Positions 56,813 to 64,000 of a stretch of 64,000 nt of DNA are shown here, one piece after another (the stretch's first letter is position 1; every line of letters begins with the position of its first letter). The stretch covers positions 62,001-126,000 of the forward strand of contig JAHZJK010000001.1 of the NCBI GenBank assembly GCA_022600955.1, written 5' to 3'. Made by a program: the position numbers and the translations under genes. The notes below the pieces were generated by a model. That model did no database searches, was not told the DNA's origin, and worked only from the letters and a program-made list of their open reading frames with translations. Origin of the DNA: Gammaproteobacteria bacterium. Its GTDB lineage: Bacteria > Pseudomonadota > Gammaproteobacteria > Steroidobacterales > Woeseiaceae.

Positions 56813-58095
56813 AGACTCTCTCGGTAGGTGACGCAAAGTTCCTGCAGCGAACGCAGAAACCGACCTGGCTGGATCGGCTGGCGCGCAAAATAGTTCTGGC
56901 TCGCTTGCGGTCGCTACGGTATGGCTCGGTAAGCATTACCGAACATGGCGAGACCTCGTGCTACGGCGTTGCGAGTGAGGACTTTCCGATGTCGGCGCAC
57001 ATTCGCGTTAATTCACCGGCGTTCTATAGCGATATCGCGTTTGGCGGCTCTGTAGGCTCGGGCGAGGCGTTTATCCATGGCCACTGGGAGTGCGATGAGG
57101 TTGAGTCGCTCGTACAGATTCTTCTGCGCAACCGGGAGGTATTGGACAACCTGGATTCCGGGGCGTCACTCGTTACGGCACCGCTGCAGAAGGCGTTTCA
57201 CTGGTTTAATCGCAACACCCGCAAAGGCAGTCGCAAAAACATCTCGGCGCATTACGATCTCGGCAATGATTTCTACAAGCTCTGGCTCGATAAAAACATG
57301 ATGTATTCGAGTGCCTTCTTCGAGTCGGCCGAAGTGACGCTGGACGAGGCCGCGGAAGCCAAGCTGGATCGCATCTGCAGAAAACTGCACCTAACGCCTG
57401 ACGACAAGATTGTCGAAATTGGTACGGGTTGGGGTGGCTTCGCCGTGTACGCCGCGAAGCACTATGGTTGTCACGTCACCACAACGACAATTTCACAACA
57501 GCAGCATGAATACGCCAGCGCTCGCGTCGAGCAGGAGGGGCTGCAGGACAGGATAGAGCTGTTAACGTGCGACTATCGTGACCTCGAGGGCCAGTTCGAC
57601 AAACTCGTTTCGATCGAGATGATAGAGGCGGTCGGGCACGAGTACCTGGATACATTTTTCGACAAATGTTCGTCGCTGTTGCGGCCGGACGGCGAGATGC
57701 TGCTGCAGGCAATTACGATTGCGGATCAACGCTACGACAAAGCGAAGAAGACGGTCGATTTTATCAAGCGCTACGTATTCCCGGGCGGGTTCCTGCCATC
57801 CGTGACCGCAATGAATGACGCGATGACGCGGGTTACCGACCTTCGCTCGATTCACATAGAGGACATAGGCGCACATTACGCGTTGACTCTGCAACGCTGG
57901 CGTGAGCGGTTCTTCGATCGTATGTCGGAAGTTCGGCAACAGGGCTTTTCGGATGAGTTCTTGCGTATGTGGGAGTTCTATCTCTGCTATTGCGAGGGAG
58001 CATTCCTGCAACGCGCGATCGGCGTAGTTCAGCTGCATACGATCAAGCCATTTGCACAACCCAGAATGGTGGCTTCCGTCCAGTCGCCGACCTGA
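56809..58095 (+). CDS. cyclopropane-fatty-acyl-phospholipid synthase family methyltransferase
   Basis: 428 residues, COG2230 type. After an N-terminal domain comes NISAHYDLGNDFYKLWLDKNM, YSSAFFESAEVTLDEA, SAM motif VEIGTGWGGFAVYAAKHYG, SIEMIEAVGHEYL and the YVFPGGFLPS block. It transfers a methylene or methyl group to cis double bonds of membrane phospholipid acyl chains. Longer than E. coli Cfa (382). Closes the cluster that opened at 51203. Confidence 0.92.
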   Translation: MKTLSVGDAKFLQRTQKPTWLDRLARKIVLARLRSLRYGSVSITEHGETSCYGVASEDFPMSAHIRVNSPAFYSDIAFGGSVGSGEAFIHGHWECDEVESLVQILLRNREVLDNLDSGASLVTAPLQKAFHWFNRNTRKGSRKNISAHYDLGNDFYKLWLDKNMMYSSAFFESAEVTLDEAAEAKLDRICRKLHLTPDDKIVEIGTGWGGFAVYAAKHYGCHVTTTTISQQQHEYASARVEQEGLQDRIELLTCDYRDLEGQFDKLVSIEMIEAVGHEYLDTFFDKCSSLLRPDGEMLLQAITIADQRYDKAKKTVDFIKRYVFPGGFLPSVTAMNDAMTRVTDLRSIHIEDIGAHYALTLQRWRERFFDRMSEVRQQGFSDEFLRMWEFYLCYCEGAFLQRAIGVVQLHTIKPFAQPRMVASVQSPT

Positions 58096-58107
58096 TAAGA
58101 TGCCCCT

Positions 58108-58491
58108 ATGCAGGGCATCTTTCTCCGTACCGCTATCATCATGCTGGGTCTGTTTCTGGCTTCCAGAATAGTCCCGGGTGTCTGGATAGAAGGTACCGGC
58201 AGTTTTATCCTGGCGGCGTTGCTGCTTGGTCTCGTCAACGCCGTCGTTCGCCCCGTCATGCTCGTGCTGACTCTTCCTCTGACCATTATCACGCTGGGCC
58301 TGTTCATTTTTGTCCTTAACGCGGCCATGTTTGCGCTGGTAGCCGGACTGCTGGAGAATTTTACGGTTTCCGGGTTCTTTCCCGCACTATTTGGCGCCAT
58401 CGTTGTCAGTATCACGAGCACTGTAGCGTCCTGGTATATCGGGCCGGACGGTCGATACCAGGTTTATGTCGTTTCTCGTCGCAGAGACTAG
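58108..58491 (+). CDS. YvlD/phage-holin-IV-like membrane protein
   Basis: 127 residues with four membrane helices; RIVPGVWIEGTGSFILAALLLGLVNAVVRP and LTLPLTIITLGLFIFVLNA are typical of the small family of unknown function often misnamed phage holin. No phage genes are near. ATG 12 bp after the methyltransferase stop, so possibly the tail of that transcript. Confidence 0.85.
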   Translation: MQGIFLRTAIIMLGLFLASRIVPGVWIEGTGSFILAALLLGLVNAVVRPVMLVLTLPLTIITLGLFIFVLNAAMFALVAGLLENFTVSGFFPALFGAIVVSITSTVASWYIGPDGRYQVYVVSRRRD

Positions 58492-58509
58492 TTCTTTCTG
58501 GAGCACTAA

Positions 58510-59244
58510 TTGAGTATTCAAACCCGCCTTGTCGACTACGGTAGCGGCGATTCCGCTTACAGGGGAATGCTTGCATGGGATGATTCTCTAACCGGTCCGA
58601 GGCCTGCTGTACTGGTTGCGCACACGATTCGCGGCCGCACTGAGTTTGAAGACGAAAAAGCGCTACGACTGGCTGAGCTTGGCTACGTCGGGTTTGCCGC
58701 AGACGTATACGGCGTGGCGGAAACCGGGACTGACGCCGCCCGTAATCGTGAAAACATGGAAAAACTGAAAGCTGATCGCGTGGAACTGCAACGTCGGATC
58801 AGTTTGTCGTTCTCGACAATGCTGGAACAAGCCGGGGTCGACACCAAAAGAACGGCTGCAATTGGCTATTGCTTCGGCGGCATGTGCGTTCTTGACCTTG
58901 CTCGTATCGAGACGCCGGTGAATGGCGTGGCGAGCTTCCATGGCTTGTTTGAAGCACCAGGAAATACGGATGGGAACCGGGTGTCGGCCAGCATATTGGC
59001 ATTGCACGGCTGGGACGATCCACTGGCAACGCCGGATTCAGTAGTTGCGCTTGGCGAAGAACTTACGGGGCTCGGTGCGGATTGGCAGGTTCACGGCTAT
59101 GGCAATACAGTGCATGCATTTACCAACCCGGCGGCCAACAATGATGAGCGCGGTACGGTGTACAATTCGATGGCCGACCGTCGGTCCTGGCTTACAATGA
59201 AAAACTTTCTCAACGAACTATTCGAACCATCAATTACGGAGTAA
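58510..59244 (+). CDS. dienelactone hydrolase family protein
   Basis: 244 residues. Alpha/beta hydrolase with the cysteine nucleophile in GYCFGG and HGWDDPLA plus VHAF for Asp and His of the triad. TTG start, preceded by TGGAG at a good distance. The true substrate is unknown; no aromatic-degradation genes are close, so a chlorocatechol role is unlikely. Confidence 0.87.
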   Translation: MSIQTRLVDYGSGDSAYRGMLAWDDSLTGPRPAVLVAHTIRGRTEFEDEKALRLAELGYVGFAADVYGVAETGTDAARNRENMEKLKADRVELQRRISLSFSTMLEQAGVDTKRTAAIGYCFGGMCVLDLARIETPVNGVASFHGLFEAPGNTDGNRVSASILALHGWDDPLATPDSVVALGEELTGLGADWQVHGYGNTVHAFTNPAANNDERGTVYNSMADRRSWLTMKNFLNELFEPSITE

Positions 59245-59249
59245 ACCGA

Positions 59250-60950
59250 GTGAAAAACTCACTATTTCTGGCCGCTGCGGTCGGTACAGCGATGCTCATG
59301 GGCTGCAGCAAACAAGCGCCTGAAGCGGCAGCGACAACAGAGTCACAGGCGCCAGCAGGCAACCAGGCAGCAGAAGCGGCATCGTTGCAAATTCAGGGCG
59401 AGTACATGCGTGGTATCGTCGCGGAGATTTCCAGCGATGCCTACGAAGGTCGCGGACCGGGAAGCGCCGGTGACGTCAAGGCGCGGACTTACCTGACGGC
59501 CCGCATGCAGGACCTGGGCCTTGAGCCTGGCGCTGCGGACGGTGGTTGGGAACAACCATTCGACCTCGTTGGAATCAACGCGTCGCAGCCGGCCGAGTGG
59601 GTTTTCTCTGGCCACGGCGAGACGAAGACCATCAAGCAATGGGATCAATTTATCGCAGGAAGTGGCGTGCAAAACGAGCGCGCTGAGTTCAGCGATGCCG
59701 AGCTGGTATTCGTCGGCTACGGTATTCAGGCACCAGAATACGACTGGGATGATTACAAAGGCGTGGACCTGCAAGGCAAGGTTCTGCTGATGATGAACAA
59801 TGATCCGGACTGGGACCCAGATTTGTTCGGCGGTGAAACACGCTTGTGGTACGGCCGGTGGGACTACAAATACCTGAGTGCCGCCAGGCAAGGTGCTGCG
59901 GGTGTCATCATCATCCACACCTCACCGTCGGCCGGCTATCCATTCCAGGTTGTGCAAACCTCATGGACGGGTGTGCAGTTCGAATTGCCAGCGGGCGACG
60001 AGCCGCGCAGCCAGGTAAATGCATGGGTGACAGAAGACACCGCGAAAGAACTCGTAGCCATGGCCGGTATGGACCTCGATGAGCTGCGTGAGCAGGCGTT
60101 CAACCGGGACTTCAAACCGGTGCCACTTGGCATTACGACGTCTCTTGCTATGGACGTTGAGATCGAGCGCGTTCAGTCAGCCAATGTATTGGGACTGATT
60201 CCGGGAAGCGACCCAGAGCTCAATGATGAAGTCGTAATCTATACCGCACACCACGACCACCTCGGTATCGGTACGCCGAATGACGACGGCGACGTGATTT
60301 ACAATGGTGCACTGGACAACGCTACCGGCGTGGCGCAAATCCTAGCGATTGCAAAGGCGATCAAGGCGCTTCCCGAGGCGCCACGGCGTGCGACGCTGTT
60401 TGCGTTGGTCGGTGCGGAAGAACAGGGTCTGCTGGGCTCAGAGTACTACGCGGCCAATCCCACTTTTGCGCCTGGCAAGATTGCAGCCAACCTGAACTAC
60501 GACGGCGGCAATATCTGGGGACATACCCACGACGTTACTTATGTGGGACTCGGCAAGTCTTCCATCGACCAGATTGTGACGATGATTGCGGATGAGCAGG
60601 GCAGGGTCGTCAAACCGGACCAGTTCTCGGACAAAGGCTACTTCTATCGCTCTGACCAGTTTAGTTTCGCGAAGATTGGCGTGCCGGCGATGTATCTTGA
60701 TTCCGGAACTGATTTCGTAGACAGACCACCGGAATGGGGTCGTCAGCAGCAGGAACATTTCACCGAGGTTAACTACCACCAGCCGACTGACGAGTACGAT
60801 CCAAGCTGGAATTTTGAAGGCATGGTCGACGATGCGCTACTCGGATACTGGACCGGTCTTGCAATTGCCAATGCGGACGACATGCCGACCTGGAACTCCG
60901 GTGACGAATTTGAAGCGGCGCGTCTGGAAGCACTGCGGACAGCGGAGTAA
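59250..60950 (+). CDS. M28 family zinc aminopeptidase lipoprotein with PA-domain
   Basis: 566 residues, GTG start with GGAG 8 nt upstream. Lipoprotein signal ending MLMGC, linker, PA-type insert (GYGIQAPEYDWDDYKGVDLQGKVLLM), then the zinc core: HHDHLG, ALDNATGVA, AEEQGLLGSE, NYDGGN and the final His in YHQPTDEY. It likely trims peptides outside the inner membrane. Followed at once by a DUF885 gene, another envelope metallopeptidase. Confidence 0.92.
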   Translation: MKNSLFLAAAVGTAMLMGCSKQAPEAAATTESQAPAGNQAAEAASLQIQGEYMRGIVAEISSDAYEGRGPGSAGDVKARTYLTARMQDLGLEPGAADGGWEQPFDLVGINASQPAEWVFSGHGETKTIKQWDQFIAGSGVQNERAEFSDAELVFVGYGIQAPEYDWDDYKGVDLQGKVLLMMNNDPDWDPDLFGGETRLWYGRWDYKYLSAARQGAAGVIIIHTSPSAGYPFQVVQTSWTGVQFELPAGDEPRSQVNAWVTEDTAKELVAMAGMDLDELREQAFNRDFKPVPLGITTSLAMDVEIERVQSANVLGLIPGSDPELNDEVVIYTAHHDHLGIGTPNDDGDVIYNGALDNATGVAQILAIAKAIKALPEAPRRATLFALVGAEEQGLLGSEYYAANPTFAPGKIAANLNYDGGNIWGHTHDVTYVGLGKSSIDQIVTMIADEQGRVVKPDQFSDKGYFYRSDQFSFAKIGVPAMYLDSGTDFVDRPPEWGRQQQEHFTEVNYHQPTDEYDPSWNFEGMVDDALLGYWTGLAIANADDMPTWNSGDEFEAARLEALRTAE

Positions 60951-60953
60951 TAC

Positions 60954-62720
60954 ATGCATCACATCAGATCGATATTGGTACTGCTGACATTTTTCCTGTG
61001 CGGGGTTGCACACGCGGAACTGTCATCATCGGAACAGCGCCTGAATGACATTATCGCCGAGCACTGGGATTTCGTTTTAAGAGAAAACCCTACGGCCGCA
61101 ACGTCTGTTGGCGTTAATGATTTCAACGATCGCATGCCGGTCGTCACTCGCGAAGCGCAGCTGCGGCGGATGGAAGCCGAAAAACGCCTGTTACGACGCA
61201 GTGCTGATATCGATCGGAGCGCATTGAGTGAAGGTGGCCGCATCAATGCGGATATTTTCGCCTGGGTACTGGAAGACTCGATTGCTGAGTACGAACTGAA
61301 TCTTTCGCGCATCCCGTTCAACACCTTCTCCGGTTTCTTCATGAATGCGTTGACTGCCAGCGATAGCGTGGCAATGAACAGTGTTGCAGACTATGAGGCA
61401 TACATAGCTCGCATGGCCGATATACCGCGCTACTTCGACGAGAACCTCGACAACATGCGCGAAGGGGCCAGCAACGGCTTTGTGTTGCCCCAGATCGTCA
61501 TCGATGGTGTGTTGCCGACAGTTGAGGCGCAGTTAAAGAGCGATCCCGAGGACAGCAGCTTCTATGGTCCGTTTGTGAGCATGAGTGATCGTGTGTCAGC
61601 AGAAGATCAGGAACGCTTGCGCTCAGAGGGCAGGAACGTCATCGCCACCCAGGTTCTTCCCGCATTTGCCGAAGTTGCGAGTTATCTGGGGGATGAGTAT
61701 TCGGCAAGCGCCAGTGTCGGTGCTGAGCAACTGGCGGAGGGAAAGGCGTACTACGCGTTCAATATCAAGCGTTATACGACGCTGACCGATGCAACTGCCG
61801 ACGAAATACATCGCACCGGCCTGGCCGAGGTTGCACGTATTCGCAAGGACATGGACAAGATTATTGCGGAGCTTGAGTTTGATGGTGACTTTGCAGCATT
61901 TGGTGAATTTCTTCGGACCGACCCGCAGTTTTATGCAGACAGCAAGGAGCAGTTGCTGAAAGAAACTGCGTACATTGCCAAGCGCATCGACTACAAGATG
62001 CCCGGTTTTTTTGGCAAGCTGCCGAGACAGCCCTACGGTATCGTTCCAGTTCCTGACGAAATCGCCCCGAACTACACAACCGGTGCTTACTACGGAGCAC
62101 CTCTTGGTGGCCGCAACGGCGGTGCCTTCTGGGTCAACACCTATGCTCTTGACCAACGGCCACTCTACGAGATTCCGGCGCTTACATTGCATGAGGCAGT
62201 TCCCGGGCATCATCACCAGAGTGCAATTTCTGCGGAACTCGAGGACGTGCCCGAGTTTCGTCGCAACCTGTATTTCAGTGCCTATGGTGAAGGTTGGGCT
62301 CTCTACACGGAAAAGCTCGGTGTAGAGATGGACGTCTATCAGACGCCTTACGAGCACTTCGGCCGACTAAGCTACGAAATGTGGCGCGCTTGCCGGCTTG
62401 TCGTCGATACCGGATTGCATTCGCAGGGTTGGACCCGACAACAGGCTCTGGATTTTTTCATGCAAAACACGTCATTGTCGGAGGGCAATATTCGGGCCGA
62501 GGTTGACCGCTACATTTCCTGGCCGGGTCAGGCGCTGGCGTACAAGTTGGGTGAGCTCAAGATCTGGGAGCTGCGGCGTATCGCTGAGCATGACCTTGGC
62601 GACGATTTCGACTTGCGCGAGTTTCATGACGTAGTGCTTGGCAACGGCGCCTTACCGCTGGCAATGCTCGAGGCAGTCGTCCTGCAGTGGGTGGAAGAAA
62701 AAGCAGGCGATAGGGGCTAG
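60954..62720 (+). CDS. DUF885 family metallopeptidase-like protein, exported
   Basis: 588 residues: signal peptide (about 1-22, ending AHA), then the all-helical DUF885 fold with the HEAVPGHHHQ metal motif and GEGWALYTEKLG. Homologues are periplasmic or secreted peptidases. The ATG follows the M28 stop by 3 bp, so both are likely one transcript. Its stop overlaps that of the convergent diguanylate cyclase. Confidence 0.9.
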   Translation: MHHIRSILVLLTFFLCGVAHAELSSSEQRLNDIIAEHWDFVLRENPTAATSVGVNDFNDRMPVVTREAQLRRMEAEKRLLRRSADIDRSALSEGGRINADIFAWVLEDSIAEYELNLSRIPFNTFSGFFMNALTASDSVAMNSVADYEAYIARMADIPRYFDENLDNMREGASNGFVLPQIVIDGVLPTVEAQLKSDPEDSSFYGPFVSMSDRVSAEDQERLRSEGRNVIATQVLPAFAEVASYLGDEYSASASVGAEQLAEGKAYYAFNIKRYTTLTDATADEIHRTGLAEVARIRKDMDKIIAELEFDGDFAAFGEFLRTDPQFYADSKEQLLKETAYIAKRIDYKMPGFFGKLPRQPYGIVPVPDEIAPNYTTGAYYGAPLGGRNGGAFWVNTYALDQRPLYEIPALTLHEAVPGHHHQSAISAELEDVPEFRRNLYFSAYGEGWALYTEKLGVEMDVYQTPYEHFGRLSYEMWRACRLVVDTGLHSQGWTRQQALDFFMQNTSLSEGNIRAEVDRYISWPGQALAYKLGELKIWELRRIAEHDLGDDFDLREFHDVVLGNGALPLAMLEAVVLQWVEEKAGDRG

Positions 62721-63736
62721 TTAGCCACGCTGGTCGAATTGCGACCATCGCGTTTGGCGCAATAGAGAGCCTTGTCAGCTCTCTGCAGCCAGTCTTGTGC
62801 CTCTTCTTCGACATTAAGCTCGGCGACGCCCAGCGATATCGTCACCGAATGATCGGTTGCCAGCTCATTGGCCTCAACCAGGGTGCGTAGTTGTTCCGCC
62901 AGGTGCGTTGCCCGCTCAATTCCCTGGCCTTCCAGAATGACGACAAACTCCTCACCGCCTATCCGGTACAGACTGTCGGTAACGCGAATGCGCAGATTGA
63001 GAATTTCGGTAATTCTTTGCAGGATTCGGTCACCGGCGGCATGGCCGTGCACATCATTGACCTTCTTGAAATGATCCAGGTCGATCATCAGCATCGACGC
63101 CGCCGTAGCATTGCGCCGGTATGTGTTCACGATTTCTTCGAGCTTGTCATCGAGGCTGCGTCGATTGCCTGCACCCGTCAGCGGATCCTTGGTCGCCAAT
63201 TGCACAAGGCGTTCCCGCTGCCAATTGGTGATCAGGGAGAAGGCGAAACCGAAGGCGCTCATGACGGCAAGCGTGATCAGGACCGTCGTAGTGCCGTGCG
63301 TGTCCGTCGATTCCAGAAGTTTTGGAAGCAGTACTATAACGGCCAAAACAGTAAACCCGATCGCTTCACGTGGCCGTAAAAGGTAGAAAACTGCCATCAG
63401 TGCAGGGTAAACCCAATAAACCTGGTGTGGGCCGACGAGATAGACAGTGGCAATAACGCCCGTCATGCAGAGAAACGACAAGGCTATGCTGGCCATGCGA
63501 ACCCGGCGTGTGCGAAAGACATACCAACCCAGCGTTACGAAACTGATCACAATGGCGGTATCAACCGCGGCCGCAACCCACTCCTGTTGAATGAACCGCA
63601 ACACCAGGAAAGGAAGAACGCCGAGTGCGCCCGAAGCACTGAGAATCAACGGAAGATACATCTCGACGGAACTGCGTCGCGAATCCGAACTGGTAATGTA
63701 GCGCCAGGCATCCAGCCCGGACTGTAGTTCCTTCAC
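62717..63736 (-). CDS. membrane diguanylate cyclase (GGDEF)
   Basis: 339 residues, GTG start. About six N-terminal membrane helices (25-195), then a GGDEF domain with the active GGEEFVVI motif and an upstream KDPLTGAGNRRSLD. An RxxD inhibitory site is not obvious. It makes cyclic di-GMP for biofilm or motility control; the signal sensed by its membrane part is unknown. Confidence 0.92.
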   Translation of the reverse strand: MKELQSGLDAWRYITSSDSRRSSVEMYLPLILSASGALGVLPFLVLRFIQQEWVAAAVDTAIVISFVTLGWYVFRTRRVRMASIALSFLCMTGVIATVYLVGPHQVYWVYPALMAVFYLLRPREAIGFTVLAVIVLLPKLLESTDTHGTTTVLITLAVMSAFGFAFSLITNWQRERLVQLATKDPLTGAGNRRSLDDKLEEIVNTYRRNATAASMLMIDLDHFKKVNDVHGHAAGDRILQRITEILNLRIRVTDSLYRIGGEEFVVILEGQGIERATHLAEQLRTLVEANELATDHSVTISLGVAELNVEEEAQDWLQRADKALYCAKRDGRNSTSVAN

Positions 63737-63884
63737 GCGTTTGTTCCTCGCAAAAACTTGTGTGGTCCTGATGCCCCAATGGAAACTGAAAACTGCCTGA
63801 TCACGGGCCGGCTGTCAAAATATTGGCGGGAAATTGTCCTATAGGTCAACGATTTAGGCGCAATTCACGCAGGTTGGCGCTGAA

Positions 63885-64000
63885 TCAGGAGCGCTTGAAG
63901 CGGCTGAAAAATCCGCTCTTGGATCCCGCATCATCGTCGTCATCTTCGTCCTGGCTGACGGGCGGCCGTACGTTCAGGGCCTTTAGCGTTTGCGTCATTG
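63885..64000 (-). CDS. C-terminal end of an unidentified gene (partial)
   Basis: At least 37 codons up to the stop at 63887-63885: ...LKALNVRPPVSQ, an acidic run DEDDDDD, and GFFSRFKRS. The composition (acidic linker, basic amphipathic end) suits a C-terminal tail. An ATG at 63998 is in frame, but the frame continues past the window edge, so a short complete peptide is less likely. No family assigned. Confidence 0.4.
   Translation of the reverse strand, partial: MTQTLKALNVRPPVSQDEDDDDDAGSKSGFFSRFKRS

Noticed and set aside
58108..58491. Phage holin as sign of a prophage
   Set aside because: The family is widespread in chromosomes and no other phage gene is near.

Overview
The window reads as a chromosomal segment of a free-living, probably marine gammaproteobacterium. 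The evidence is the Pseudomonas-like block exbB-exbD-msbA-lpxK-kdsB ... rne-rluC-maf-yceD-rpmF-plsX-fabH, a clpS-clpA-infA-aat N-degron block, a type II secretion core, ftsK-lolA-rarA-serS, and heavy use of short overlaps between genes. A relative of the Woeseiaceae/Chromatiales is my guess from overall flavour only. Base composition is moderately GC-rich and fairly even. I see no insertion sequence, phage, rRNA or CRISPR array. The two tRNA genes are tRNA-Ser(UGA) and tRNA-Arg(CCU), both on the minus strand.

Layout. 0-5.3 kb: end of comEC, exbB/exbD, then lipid A/KDO genes msbA, lpxK and kdsB. 5.3-11.6 kb: a variable stretch holding an exported MetX-like hydrolase, a tandem universal stress protein, a cytochrome c lipoprotein, a small graveyard of truncated genes, a low-molecular-weight tyrosine phosphatase and a DUF6502-DUF5666 pair with an operator-like palindrome at its start. 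11.6-19.1 kb: RNase E with a long leader, rluC, maf, yceD-rpmF-plsX-fabH. 19.1-21.9 kb: DUF1232, GST, an L,D-transpeptidase and a convergent Lpp/OprI-like lipoprotein, its plausible substrate. 21.9-27.9 kb: a complete SOS mutasome operon lexA-imuA-imuB-dnaE2 under tandem LexA boxes; imuB carries an in-frame palindromic insertion. 27.9-33.9 kb (minus): gspC-D-E-F plus a small acidic protein. 34.0-39.8 kb: clpS-clpA, infA, aat, a DUF482 acyltransferase and trxB. 40.0-46.8 kb: ftsK, lolA, VanZ-like, rarA, serS and a Bax-inhibitor-1 protein. 46.8-51.0 kb: an SDR, tRNA-Ser, small envelope and exported proteins, yjbQ, a peroxiredoxin, a GNAT and tRNA-Arg.

51.2-58.1 kb is the most system-like part: eight tightly packed, co-directional genes (coclaurine/Cfa-type methyltransferase, DUF2878, DUF1295, DUF6134-like exported protein, lipocalin, FAD oxidoreductase, DUF1365, Cfa-type methyltransferase). 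Family knowledge points to membrane fatty-acid methylation or cyclopropanation and further oxidation, a system of the kind tied to furan fatty acids and photo-oxidative stress. 58.1-64.0 kb: a YvlD-like membrane protein, a dienelactone hydrolase, an M28 and a DUF885 metallopeptidase, a membrane diguanylate cyclase, and the tail of one more gene.

Start codons were chosen from family length, ribosome-binding sites and overlaps. Several are GTG or TTG, and the less certain ones are marked.
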